Of a stretch of 64,000 nt of DNA, positions 34,901-48,964 are shown in pieces. How positions within the stretch are numbered: position 1 is the stretch's first letter; each line of letters begins with the position of its first letter. The stretch is from Hybos culiciformis (taxonomy: Eukaryota > Arthropoda > Insecta > Diptera > Hybotidae). The DNA lies in NCBI GenBank assembly GCA_964007475.1, contig OZ023273.1, positions 143,875,308 to 143,939,307 on the forward strand. Direction: 5' to 3'. The notes under the pieces are model-generated. The model saw nothing but the letters and a program-made list of their open reading frames with translations. It had not been told where the DNA came from and did no database searches. The position numbers and the translations under genes were made by a program.

Positions 34901-37086
34901 TGCTGGCAATTAATAAACTACTAATTTGATTCGGAGTGTTTGTGTACTTAAAAGTTTTAATAGATTCTGAATATTCTGACGTATGTGTCTTACAATTTGG
35001 ACTAGGGTATACAAAAAATGTCGATAAAAATTAATATATTAGTTGATATCAATTGTAGAACTTTTATTCAATATTTTATATATATAAATATATAACATTA
35101 TACATATATATAAATATATAAATTGATAATAATTAAATAAGATACTGTTCTGTATCTTTTTATCTAATATATTATATTTGTATAATTACATAATTGTGAA
35201 AGTGTATGCATAAAAAACTATTTTTGATTAATATTTATTACTTAATTATCATCTATGTATTTCTTAAAGTTATTGTCACATGTCTAAACAAAATCTTATT
35301 AATCTTTTTTAGTTCATCTTCAGTTTATTTAGTTTAGATACCTAAGTATAATGTATATATAATGAGATAATTAAGTACGTGATTTTGTCATTTGATACTG
35401 AAATTTTTATCAAATATATTTAGTAACATTCTTAAAATTCTATTTTGGGAAAACGAAAATTTTTATTGTGTATAATGGTAGAGATGGGGTCTAGAAACGT
35501 TTATTCTTGGAAAAAATATCTTTTTCAGGTTTCTATCTTGACTGTTACTTTCAAATTATTTAACTTAAAAACCATTTCAACAACTTATAGATCTCAAAAT
35601 TTTGTTTCACAACTTTTATCAATTGTGCAGATAGTCTTGGATTTTGCTGAACATTTCAGCTGGTAAAAATTACAGCCATGAGTTAAGCCTTTTTTATTAA
35701 AATTATACAGTAAATTTTAAGGTTGAATTAGTATAGTGCTTTTCTACATAAGATAAAAGAATGTTTAAATGCCTTTATAACGTTTATATGACATGAAAAT
35801 CGGATTAAAAATAAACATATTAATTAGGCATAAATTTCAAAATTTATGTTGGAAAATATCTCGAGAGCCATAAAGGATAAATTTTGGCGATTTTTAATTA
35901 AGGGATCACGTTAACAAGATTTGGCTTATGAATTTTTTTTTAAAACATTCAATAAATAAGCTATTGCAACCTTACATTATTTTGTTGTATACAAAATTAA
36001 AAATTAAAAATAATAGAAAAATATTATATAAAAAGTAACAAAAAATTTCGTTTTGGAAGACTTATTACAATTTAAAAAAAATTTTTTAGATGTTCTTAAA
36101 ATAGTTTCGTGACATGCCTTAATAAAAAAATTATTTTATGAATTTTTTGATTGTACATAAGAATCTCAGAATTTTACTGAAAATGATCCCGTAAACGTAA
36201 AATTTTACTGAAAATGATCCCGTAAACGTGAAAATGATCCCGTAAACGTATCAAAATTTTTTCAAAAATATTTTAGAAGTTAAAAATGACGTTGACGTGC
36301 AACATTTAATCTTAATAAAGTTAATAATTTCATTACCTTTTCTAAGTTTCCGTATTTAACCAAACCTATACCATTTAATTCTTCTTATTTTGCTACAGAT
36401 TTGAAATGGGGAATAATAGAGCTTTCCAGGAATCATATTGAAAATATTTAAGAGAAAAATATAATAATTATAAATAATTTTTTTTCTTCCTAAAATCCAT
36501 ATACAACATATCAATATGAATTGGAAACTAAAACAATATTTCAGTATGAAAAAAAAAACTGAATGAAAATTATTTTTTTTATTGAAAAGGGAAGGTTTGC
36601 TAAACGGGTTGGTGAAATAATTTGAATCGTTCTCTATTTACAACGTGAATATTAGTTAATAGAATTTTCTGAAATTTTTTATTTAAAAGTTATATTTTGT
36701 GTTATACACACTACATTTTGTTTTTTAATTAAATATCGATTTGTTCATTACCTGTCCGCTTGAATCAAATAATTTCTATCATCATAGCTCAACAATTCCT
36801 TTAAACTCTGAACAGTTATTCCATATAATCGTTCAACTAAGCTTTCAGCATCTTGATCATCCATAACAGGTCGAATAGTTGTTCCGGGCTCTAATATTTT
36901 TGAATTATCCCCTGTTGTCGGTGTTATCGTTGTTCCATTTGAAGTTGAACCATTTTGTTCTAAAGTCAATGGTGTATTTGACGTTAACGATACATTTTCC
37001 TGATTATGATCAATTGCTTCAGTGATTGGTGTAAATTTTTCCGTCAATGAATTTTTTTTCTTTTTAGATAAATCCGACAATTCCAT
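31944..37086 (-). CDS. Hydroxylysine-kinase-like phosphotransferase (APH fold)
   Basis: Six exons: 36752-37086, 33872-33996, 33613-33726, 32950-33035, 32546-32798, 31944-32311, all with GT-AG borders and phases closing to 426 aa. The kinase part begins around residue 80 (LYGITVQSLKELLSYDDRNY), continues through HGYVLKILN (ATP-binding lysine region) and LLEYIPG, and has the catalytic loop HGDFNEQN (His282, Asp284, Asn289) and the Mg-binding ILDFGD (Asp308). This order fits the APH family subgroup of hydroxylysine kinase (HYKK/AGPHD1), which phosphorylates 5-hydroxylysine with GTP. Human HYKK is somewhat shorter; the extra length is a Thr/Asn/Ser-rich N-terminal extension. The first ATG after a likely acceptor near 37140 is used; a hydrophobic 33-residue extension upstream is probably intron read-through. 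Intron 1 is 2.75 kb. Substrate assignment is inference from similarity by eye. Confidence 0.82.
36172..36249. repeat. Tandem repeat with AAATGATCCCGTAAACGT unit
   Basis: Two copies of a 27-bp unit (TTTTACTGAAAATGATCCCG plus TAAACGT) followed by a shorter third copy, inside intron 1 of the kinase gene. No function is evident. Confidence 0.85.
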
Positions 37087-37211
37087 AACGTTTTCTTGAA
37101 TTATTTTGACAAAATTAAAAATAAAAAATTCACTATACAAATCTAAAAAAGTGATGTAATAAAAACAGAAAAAAAAAATTTGCAACTTATCTCAGAGAAG
37201 ATTCACTGTTG

Positions 37212-37216
37212 ACTGA
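37212..37216 (-). promoter_or_regulatory. Candidate initiator (TCAGT) for the kinase gene
   Basis: TCAGT on the minus strand matches the arthropod initiator. It stands about 130 bases upstream of the start codon in a less AT-rich patch, a plausible transcription start. The motif is short and can occur by chance. Confidence 0.3.
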
Positions 37217-40200
37217 ACCAGAAAGTTTTAAAATAACAATAATAATAATTTTTTATTTTTTTTTTTAATATTATATTTATTTTCACTGATTAGATATACC
37301 TAATAATTAGGTAAACAAAATAATATTTAAAAAATACAATATGATTTTGTTTCAAATTAAATTATTGAGAAACTGAAATCTATATTTATAACATCTTTCG
37401 CCCGTTGCTCGTAGTCGAATTAAATTAAACCAATGTACTGTTTTTACAGCTTCTAAAATTGAAATTTTATTTAATATGACAAAGTTTTTAAAATGAAAAA
37501 CAAAATCTCAGAATAAGATTAAGTTTTTTGTTTTTGATATATTAAAACTAACCCTGTACCTACTTTAATAATGTAAGAACTTTTACTATTCAATTAAAAA
37601 ATTAAAATCTTATTTATTTTATTATAATTATTATGTTATGTAATTAAGCATTAAGTTTCTCAGATTATCATTTAATACATTAAAAACTTCTATATTTTTA
37701 ATGTATCTAAAAAAAGGAATGTTATTATGATCACTTTATTATCTGTTTCACATGGTCACAAGAAGACTTATCAGCGACTCTGATTCGAATTCAAACTCTA
37801 ATTCAAAAAATTCTAAAAATGTTATTAGTATTTAATTTATAAGTTGATTAGTATTTATTTCAAGTTTATTAGGAAGTAATTTAAAAAAGAGAATCTTTAA
37901 AAGTTTTTTTTTTATTGATAGGCAAAAATGTTAGTAAGTTAGAAGTTAGATATTCATTAAAATTCAAAAACATAATTCGGTAGTTAATTCAACATTAAAA
38001 AGAATATTTATGATGAGTTATAAAACATACCTAACCTACCAAACGAAAATTTTTATTATTAAATTCATTTCGTCTCGACTGCATGTGATATAAATTTTTG
38101 ACAATTGAAGCAATAAATAATATATTTTTATGTTTACCTAATGTTTTGATTTTGAAATATCTTTTAAATAATTCCAATTTTTTTGTTAAGGTTGCCTGTT
38201 TGACAATATTGAATGTTAACTTAATAATTCTGAGGACTATCCTGTACTTTTGTAAAATTAATTTATAACCTTTAACCTTTATTTTCACGCTTATTTTAAA
38301 CGTTTGGGGCGAATATTTTTGATTCACAGATAGATGAAGAACCTGGGATTTTCCTTTTTAAACTTCTTTAGAGAATATTGTTTTAGTTAAGTAAAACATC
38401 TATGTAGATCTCAAATGAAACGGACATATTGTATTAATTGTGCATTAAATATATGTATAAAATTAAAAAATTTATAAATGTGTAATTTTCCACTATTATC
38501 CATAAAGTTAAAAATTGTTATTTTTAAAAATAAATATTTTATTATTATCACTGCGATGCGAGAAAGATAAAATTTCAAGAAACCAAACTTTTATTTTTTT
38601 TTATGTACTCAAAAAATATCTGCGTACCATAAATTATGAAGATTATAAGCAAGAAATTATTTGTTTAAAGCAAGGTTTTGAGGCCATGATCATTTTAGAA
38701 GTATAATGTTAGAAAATATATTATAAATAATTATCACTAAAGATAAATTATGGTTTTAGTCGCCGAAAATTTGAACCATAAAAATTTTAATGAAAATGTA
38801 AGATTCTTAATAGCAATATTGATGCTTTTTTAACTAAAACCTAACTTAATTTTAATAAATATTAACGGTTTGAAGAATATTTGTTAAATTAAAAAAAAAA
38901 ATCTATGCGCTATCAAAATGTTTCGCTATCAAAATGTTTCGTTTTTTAGATAAAAAATGATACCAACCAATTTTTTATCTCGACCTTAAAAAAAAATTTT
39001 TAAATCACAAGTTAATGTAAAAAAAAAATTAAAAAAACTAAATTGAGTTCAATAAATAAAATGCTTTTTATTTTGCATTCAATTTGAAGTAAATTGTTAA
39101 ATTTATAAAAAAAAAATAAAATCAGATTTTATTTACATTTTTATCTGTGGGTTTATTTTTTTATACTATAATTAGATTAAAGTGTTATCTGAAAAAATTA
39201 GAGCTGAATTCGGAAGCTTTTACAAAAGTAAAAATGTTTATTGAAAACTTTTTGGTTTGTTATTAGTGACTCCTGCAAAAATTATTTTATTTGACAGTTG
39301 GGACTGAAAAAACGTTATAAAATGTAATACATAAACTTACGTTTCGAGGATTGGTTTAACTTTTTTTGATTGGGTTACACTAGTTATACATGTTGCACTT
39401 CCCTAACGAAAAAATTGCATTATTTTAAGCAAAAAATAGAAAAGTATAGAGAAAAAAAGAGTTGCAGAATTTTTTTTTTAATTGAATTATAAAAACAATA
39501 ATTCTATAATTCTATTCCATTGTGTCGAAATAATATTTGCAAAACTTTGTAAAAAAAATATATATGTTGGTTAGTTCTTCTCGAGCTTACCAAACTTACC
39601 AAACTTTGTTTAAAATTAAATTTAATTGACGAAATTTTCCAGAAAAATATAGTATTTAAGGTAAACAATTTTGTTTTAAACTTTTATTAATTTACTGTTT
39701 ATTCAAAGCTAAAATAGAAAAGCTTATTAGTATACTAAAATTTAATTAGAAATTTTTCACTGAAAAAAAGGAAGAATAATCTATATTAAAGACCCTTGAA
39801 AATTCTAGTTTATTATTTCTATTAATATGTTGAAGTTTTAAATTTAAAAAATAAAATCTCACTGTAGGTAATGAAAAAAAAAAAAATTTTTTTTATCGTT
39901 ATCATGTACTTAAGTGAATTTCGGTAAACATTTTTATGTACATTTTCTGTTATCATAACATTTTTTTTTATAATAATTTATACTTATAGAGTGTATCATT
40001 TTATCAAATAAAAAAAAAAAAAAAATAAAAAAAAAAAAATAAAATTATTTTTATTTTAAAATTTTATATTAAAGTTTATTTTTAAAAATTTATGATGACT
40101 TGGTAATTCGAACTGATAATAGCTCAAAAACTTATTAGATTTGTTGTTTTAAGTGAAGTCATGATTATGTTTGTTTGTTCATTGATAGCGTGAAAAAGTA

Positions 40201-43200
40201 TAATGCAAAAAACGCTCAGATGAAAATTATGTGCGTTAACAATATAAGGGATTTAGAATTATAGAATAATATTATCTCAGATCAAAATAGTTCGAAAGAT
40301 TTTGATTTGGAAATTTTAGATTTTGATTTGGAAATTTTAGTTTTTGAATAGGGTGGGTGAATCCAAAAACTGAACCGATTTAATTTCTTTATCGCCAATT
40401 TGAACTTATTTATAATCAAATTCCCATTTTTTTTTAACTCCAGGCTCAGAAAGGCTCATTAGGCTCAGAAAAATGGAAAACAGTTGAAAACTTGATCTTG
40501 ATGTTGGTATTCAATTTATTTAATATGTTACGTTTTTAGCCCATTTCCCATGAGAAAAACGAATAACCATGTATATGTTTTTCCAGTAAATTTATGTCCT
40601 TCACAAAAATGTTTATAACTAATGAACTGCGAACTTGATTTAGATACTAAAATACTTATAATGGTATTTAAGGAACGCATCAAAATAAGTTTAGCGTCAG
40701 GTTGTATCTTAAAAGAAAATAAACTTCAATTAATATATTAAAAACACGGTTCATACTTAATTTCTTTAAATAAAATCAATTGAACAAATATTTTTTTTTG
40801 CTATTTTGCTCACTTTTTAAAAGTTTTTTGTAAAAAGTTTATGTCTCGAAAATATAATATGTATATTTTCGTACATATGAATGAACATATGATAATAATT
40901 ATGACAAATTTTTAAAAAGCGTAATATTTAATAAGCAAAAAACTCAATCAATAAATTTTATCGTTTAAAATGTTTACCTAATTTTACATAGGTACTTATT
41001 TTTATGTTTTCTAATCTTTATTAGCAATAAAATAACTATTATAATTTATATATGTATCAACCAATTATTATTATTATTTGGCGGAAAAAAATTAATTAGG
41101 AAATTTTTTTTATTAATAAATTTGTCAGCATAAACAGCTATTAAATAATATATATAAAATAATACATATTGTTTAAGATTATAATCTTTAATATGTATAT
41201 ATACATATGATGGGTGTTATGTACAAGTATATGTATGTAACAAGTACAAATCTATGAACACATGGGTATATAGCTCATATTAAAATATAATAAAGAACAG
41301 GTCTATTTAATTAAGTGAATATTCTGTTAGGTATATTTTTAAATCTCTATATAATATAATGAATAAAGTGAATATTATGTTAGGTATATATTTAAGTCCA
41401 AAAAATATATTTATAATGAATTATAATATTGTTTTATAAATGGAAATAAATGTTAGTTGTTACAATTGAATCTTTGACTTATCATTATCATTATAAAACA
41501 AGGTTCAGTCTGTAGGAAACAACATACATAGGTACTTTTAATGTTTAAAATTTCAATCAAAATAAACTTTATGGTTTTATCAAGAAATATCTACATAAAT
41601 CGAAGTTAGAATAAAAATAAGGAAGTAATTCTCATGGAAGTAGCTGTTTAAGAGTTATTTCAAACGAGTTCTTGCAAAACATAGTTTTGATTTTTTTGCC
41701 TTAGATATATTATGTTCAAACATAAAAAATTTAAACTATAAAATTTTATAGTTTAAGCAAACCGTTCAGACATAAAATAAAATTAAACTAGTGTTATTTT
41801 GTCAACTAAAATTTTTTTTGTTATTATTTATATTTTTTATTATGATTTTTTTGCATGAGTAGAAATTTTTTTTTAGTTTTTCACCACATATTTTATTTTG
41901 CCCGACTTTATCATCTACATAAATTATGCTATGAATTATTACAAATAATTGATTTCACTTTTGCTTACTGCTTTCATTTTCTAGTTTTAATAAGTAGTTT
42001 TAGCTTAAACTGGTGTAACTAACTACAGATATTTTGTATGGCAGAAACCAAAACTACACTAGTTTAAGCTTAAACTATATCATTTTGGGCCTGTTTGAAC
42101 GCCGTATTAATTAATACTAAATTAAATTTTAACGAAAATTTTTATAAACTTTATGTATTATGTACAATTTCCTTAAACATTAACTTTATTTTCATTAATA
42201 CATTATAATTACAATCAACCTTTCTTTATAAAATAGAACATAATTTTATAGTCCGTTCCCAAGCAATCCGTAGTATATTTATATTTTCTATCTATTCTAT
42301 CTCTTTTTGTTTATAAACAAAACTTTGTGGTTTTAAATTTTTAAATCGGTTACATTATTTTTTTTTTCAAACTTAAAATAAATAATAAATAAATAATAAA
42401 AAAAAAATAAAAAATATAAAACAAAACAAAAACACAGCAACAAGTGAAAATATCAGAAAATCAGAAATCTTAATTCAACATTTCTTTTATATATATATAA
42501 ATACATATATATATTATATACATATATTATACATATATATACATACCTATAAATATAGTAGATTTTTAAAATATTATATAAAGTTGTTTTTGTTTATTTT
42601 TTTGCAGTCAAATGTTTTTAGTGGACTCCCATATAAACAATTCCTAATAGTTGTTAGTTGTTGGTTTTTTTTTCTTATTACAAAACAAAATTGCACAAAA
42701 ACTTTTAAGGCTCCCTTAACGTTTTCTGCAAAATGTTTGTGCAATTTTTTTTTTAATATCCCAAATTTAATACAGTCATCGAGCTCTATTATTACCAGGC
42801 AAACATACAAGATGACATAGAAAATTATATACGCGCGTTGAATAAAAGAAACTCATTTTGATTGTACATACACCCATTTATTTATTTTTTTTCTTCTTTT
42901 CATATTTTTGTTTTCTCTTGTTATATTCATTTTTATTTATTATTAAAGAACTAATTAAGAGTAAACTTACGTAATCAAAACAAAAAAAAAGACTAAAATA
43001 ATAATTTTAAATAATATATAAGTTTATTATAGATTAGATGCATTACTAAAGATACATAGAGCTAATAGATATAAGATAGTGTTAGTTGTTGTTACATTTT
43101 AATTGATAATTTTTTTTGTCCTACGTAATGAGAAGGTTATGTTTCATACATATTTCATTAAATTATTCATTAAAATAAGTATAAATAAATGAAAAAAGTC

Positions 43201-46200
43201 ACTATCCCATTGTATCTAATATCTATCCATAATAATTAGATAATAAAATGGTTGTATTGGCATATACATTTATCTTACCAAAGAGCTTAATAGGAATAGT
43301 ATATTTAGTTTATCAAAACAAGAAACTGATAAACGGTTACTGAAAATTAATATTATCTTAAAGCAGACTGTAATTGTGCACTATTAAGATACTTTATTCC
43401 CAATTCATTGAAATGCAAGATATTATTCTTCATTTATTAAGTTGTTGTGTCGTATATGTGTTTTTTTTTAAATAAAAGTTAGTAAAGAAGAGCAAAGGCG
43501 AACTTGAACTCACACTTTGAAACTTAAGTCAGTAATGAGATGAATCAATTTTGTAAAAAAGTATTCTTTATTGAAAGTTAATACATCATTGAAATAAACA
43601 TAACAGAGAACAAAATGATGGTGGATTTTAATTTGATCGCTACAAATATACATAAACCAATTGTTACATGCGATGATTTATTTCTATTACTTAATAAAAG
43701 TATACACACCATACTACGAAAAAGGAGCCAATTTCCTACATTTTTCTTGCAATTTTTCGAACACGGAAAATATAAAACTTTGGCAATCTTTTATAAAGGG
43801 TTAAATTAGTCTGTGGAAACAACACTATCTAGAATTTAGTCATTAAAATTTACCTGATGTTCCAATAAATGGAAATCAATCGATCGATAAATTTGATTAA
43901 TTTGCATTCGTATTATTTAAACAAATCCTACTGCTCAGATCGAGCATAAACTACTAATTATTAGTATTAGTATTTTATAAATTTTATTTCCTAAAATATT
44001 TCAAAGATAGCAGTGCATAGTTTTTGTGATTGCCTAGTACGAAAGTTCAACTGAGAGAATCACACCTTATCCTTTTTTTTTTTTTTTTTTCAAATTTCCA
44101 ACATTATGATAAAACTTTTTATTCCACAACGTAATTAATGATTTGAAATGCTAAATTCAACCAAAAAACAAGATTTTTATTCTACATACCTACCAAAAAA
44201 AAACTAATTTTATTATAAATAAAATAATAAAACATTATTTAAAAATAAGTAGATTTGAACTTGTGTGTAAATGTTTTTATATGTTAATTACTAAGAAATG
44301 AAGTATGATTGCATGATATTTTGGTTAGAGATTTTCATTTCATACTGCAATCTGCATTCTGCAACATTTCTTTAATTGAATTTTCTCTGATGATGGAAGA
44401 AATTTAAAATAAATTGTTTTATTTAAACTTAATAAAAGAGAAAATTCTTCGAATAGTCGAAATGTTTGAAATCCTAACTGCTTATTTGTAAGCACGTCAG
44501 CGAAATTTTTCAATGGGCAAACATAATTTAAAAAAAGACTTAATTGTTGAAAGAATTTCACTCATCTTATTTTCTGAATTTCATTTCTAGCGAAATAAAA
44601 AGAATAATATGGTATTAATAATAATAAAAAGATAAATTGAGAAATAATGAGGAAATTATATGGCTGTGCGCGCAAAAATTTATATTAATTTATAGTTGGA
44701 AGGAAGAAAAAAAAAGTTAACACTATCATTTAGTTTTTGTTACAAATGACTATTTAAAATTAGTTTATGTTAATCAAAATAAATTTAACAAAAATTTTAT
44801 TCAGTTCAATTCAAATTATTTTTTAATTTTTCAAAATTTTTGCGCAAATCAGCCAATAAGTTTAAGAGTTATAAGCATTTACGTGCGCGACTGACAGAAA
44901 GTTTTTTGATTTTAGATCGAAAACGGGCTAAAAATACATACTTAACGTTAATTTTGTCCTAGATTTACCGAAGTAATGCTAGTACATGCAATAGAGACAT
45001 AAAAAAGTAACATAAAAATGACGTATTCACATGAGTGTTAGTTTTCACACGTGTTTCTAGTGTTTGATTGTTTGGAATTGCATCACTGAAAGAACTATTA
45101 AGTGTTTAAATAACTTTATAACTTATTTTACCTTTCAAAAAACTAAAAAATTTGTAGAAAAAAACTTCACAACCTGATACTAGTTGAAACAAAACGACAT
45201 AATCACATAATAGTTATCATACTGACCATACATATAATGCGATATACAATTTTATATGAAAATAAAATCAACGTCGGTTAATGTAAAATATTATTGAGAA
45301 CAATATAAGCTATTTATCATCATCACCACAAAAAATAGATATTTTTAAAATGCGCGCAATTTTTAATATTCTTTTTTTAAAAATAAAAATGAACTGGCGG
45401 GAACACTACAAACATTTTTTTTATAAAATTAATTTAAAGAATATCAAAAGCTTTTTAAATTTTTATGTTGTTCTGGTATTAAAGTGTAGTTGAGTATTCG
45501 TAAAATCGTCGTCATAAAAAGTATCCTCAGCAAATTTAGCCAAGAAAGTTTGCTGTGCGCTGCCGATATGCTACCGTTAAAATTTCAAAATTAAATTCTT
45601 CAATGTTAACTAACGCTTTAAAAAAACCAAGAATCAACTATCAAAATTTTAAAATGCTGCAATAATAAATATTTAAATAACAATGAAGTTTTTTATCATT
45701 TTTAAAATTTATTTATGAAGCAGCTAAAAGCGCGCACAGCAGTTTCAGTGTTAACAATGATTTTGACTAAATTTTGAGTTGGATTGCAATGGGGTCTCAG
45801 AAAATACATAAAGGAATTTTTTTTATTATACTCGTATATTCAAAATAAAAATCTGAAGCTTTTGTTAGTGGTAACATGATGCGACACAATAACTTGATCG
45901 AACTCAAAAAATTTAAACTTTTATATTCGACCATCATAATAAAATAGCTACAACGGAAGCAACAAATTTCGACAATAAATGTTGCAAGTATGTACGTACA
46001 TATATTATTTTAAATATTTTCTTCTTTTTTTTTTAATTCAAATGGTATTTTTAATGTTATCCTTTCTGAATTTTATTTTGTAGGGAACAAATTTTGGATA
46101 CTTTCAAAAACGGTTTTCAACACTATCCTTTATAGTAGGAATAAAATTATACGGTGCAAAATTATCTATCTAGATTCAATAGTCTTTCAAATGGCATTTC

Positions 46201-48764
46201 TGGTTAATTCTGTGACGCGGCATTCAAACCGACTATATGCAGATGCAGACTTATTCAAAAATTAGATTTTTCTCAAAAAATAATTTTGAAAAAAAAAAAA
46301 TGTTTTTCCCAAAAAAAGTTTTTATTTAGACAACCGTGAACATGATGAACAAAAAAGACTTTTTCTACCAAGTGTTCATTATAGATTGATGTGATTTGAC
46401 AAAAATAAAAGGAATGTCTAGCCTCTACCTACTACTTAATTTTCATCCCTTTATATAAAAATATAATTGATATTAAATTCAAATTTGAAATAAGTAGTAA
46501 AGATAGATAAACAGAAAACTTTTTATTGTTGTTACCTACCTGCGCAAGCAAGTGAGTGAGTGGAATTTTTTCAAGTTATTTTAACATTATTGCGATATTC
46601 ACTCTATGTTATAATTAAGTCAACAGAATTTCCAGGTAGCAAAATAATAATATTTTATTTTTTGTAAAATGAATTCCTAGTAACAAATTGAACAAAGAGC
46701 AGAGTGTGGATTTAATATACTATCTGAAAGTATATATATATATATATTATATAGGTATATACATATATATAAAACAAACACAATTTTATTATGTTCAAAA
46801 TTTTTTTTCAAGTTATCCTACTTTTAAGTTTTAACAGAAATTTTTTGAGATACAAAAAAAATGTTAATCTTATTATTTGAGCAATATATGAGGAGTAGAT
46901 AAACAGGACAGAAATTTCATCATTTTCATATACTTATTAACATAATACTATATCAAATATCGTGACTCGTGAGTATAATAAAATAATAGTTTTGAGTAAA
47001 ACGCATTTAAGTATGAAGTTTCATATAAAATTGATATGCAACATTTTCATATTTATAACATAAAACATGGTAGGATAAAGATTCTCAAGAATGGATAGAA
47101 GTTTTACTTATAAAATGGACTACGGGGAATCCAATAAGTACTATAATCGAATAATAGTGTATACAATATTATTATTATAGTCATACACTATTATTATACC
47201 AAAAGGCAAATATAACTTTATAACAGACTGACAAAAGTGAATATTTTTTGTTGCAAAAAAAAAAATGTAGATTAGCTCCATTTTCATAGTAATTGTGTGC
47301 ATACTCAAAATAAATTTATTTTCTTTAGCGTTTTGGTTTTATTTAAAAAAAAAGAAATACGACGTGATGTTAAGAGAAACATAAAAAATATAATTGTAAA
47401 ACAAAAACAAACAAATGTTTATGTATTCGTATGGAGCTGTTTTTTTTTTGTTTTATTTCAATGTAATAACGATATATTATATATTTTATAACGATAATAT
47501 TATAATATAACGATAACAACTTATTATATGGTATAAACAAATCTTTTAGAATTATAGTATTATAGACTATAAAACTAGTAGAATGAAACATTGATTCTAT
47601 TAATAATGAAAATTAAATCAAATTTTAGTTTGTAATTTGACTAGGTTTTTGACGTAAATGTTGGCTTACTATAACTTGCACAAAATTTTAAATTACCTTT
47701 TCTTTGTTACAAGAAAATAGCACAAACTTTAAGAAGAAAATCAGTCTCATACAGCGTCCAACCTACTTGTTTGATCTTTTAGATTCAGTAATGGGTGACA
47801 TTTGCTCTGTTATCGGAAAATGAATGATTCTGTACATATAGAAATACTTAAAGAAAATAATCTAAATTTTCTTTCGATTTCCTTAATAATTGAAAAATAA
47901 TAAAATAAAGAATACGTATGTTATAGCACTTGTTACAAAACATAATTTATTTAGTTTCTTTTTCATTCAAGTTTTACATTTACAATGTATATAAATATAT
48001 ATGTATTTTTAATATGTAATATCTATGTGCGTTACATTCTCATTATAAACATAATATTTTCATCATAAACATAATATGCACTATTTAACTTAAAAAAAAA
48101 ATCGTCAACCAAAAGACGAAAAAAATTACTATCGGATATTCTTTATTAATAAAGATGCAGAGAATGTCACAATTTTCATGAGAGAAATATTGAAAATTTA
48201 ATTATTGTCAATGTACAAAGTCACATAACTTTAAGACATCATCTAACAGTTTTATATTATTTTAATCATTACAAGAAACAAAACATAAAAAAAATATTAT
48301 CTGAAATGAGGATAATATAATTGTTAGACGATTGTTTAAGATTAAGACAGGTTGATAATGTCACAAGTTACAGACTAAATAAATTTCATAATATCGAAAG
48401 AGTTAGTGATATAATTATGTGAGTAAACGTGTACTTTTGAGTTGATTGTGTAAACATGTGTTCCTTTGATGCGCCTAACATATTTATTCAGAATATTAAT
48501 AGAACTAGAATTGTGGAAATATGTGCACGTTCGAACTACTAGTCTATCCGGACATCAATCAATAGAGTACAAAAAATTATATTAGCACTCGTAATTTATG
48601 CTTTGATTTTAACGAAGAAAGTGTTTTCTTTTTAAAATAAGTTTTAAATTTTTTAGGCATTGACTTCTAAATCAAATTTGATTGACGAATAAACAAATTT
48701 TTTTTTTCCATAAAAAGTTTATAAATTTCCTATCACTAAATATTAATAGGTAGATAGTTTTTTT
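37217..48764. other. Gene desert
   Basis: About 11.5 kb with no supportable gene. Noted structure: a 16-bp tandem duplication (CGCTATCAAAATGTTT, about 38907-38940), a 21-bp duplication (GATTTTGATTTGGAAATTTTA, about 40301-40341), a duplicated AAGTGAATATTNTGTTAGGTATAT block (41314 and 41367), a TA/TACA microsatellite cluster at 42489-42546, and a small hairpin at 42689-42747. All ORFs are short, AT-driven and without motifs. Confidence 0.55.
42489..42546. repeat. TA/TACATA microsatellite
   Basis: Alternating TA with interspersed TACATA; no other feature. Confidence 0.7.
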
Positions 48765-48964
48765 NNNNNNNNNNNNNNNNNNNNNNNNNNNNNNNNNNNN
48801 NNNNNNNNNNNNNNNNNNNNNNNNNNNNNNNNNNNNNNNNNNNNNNNNNNNNNNNNNNNNNNNNNNNNNNNNNNNNNNNNNNNNNNNNNNNNNNNNNNNN
48901 NNNNNNNNNNNNNNNNNNNNNNNNNNNNNNNNNNNNNNNNNNNNNNNNNNNNNNNNNNNNNNNN
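48765..48964. other. Assembly gap (200 N)
   Basis: Exactly 200 unknown bases, the arbitrary size commonly used by scaffolding software, so true length is unknown. ORFs drawn across it are artefacts. Confidence 0.98.

Noticed and set aside
37087..37185. Hydrophobic N-terminal extension of the kinase (33 residues)
   Set aside because: A T-rich tract ending in TTTTTTAG near 37140 looks like a splice acceptor, so the extension is probably intron sequence; kinases of this family are cytosolic.
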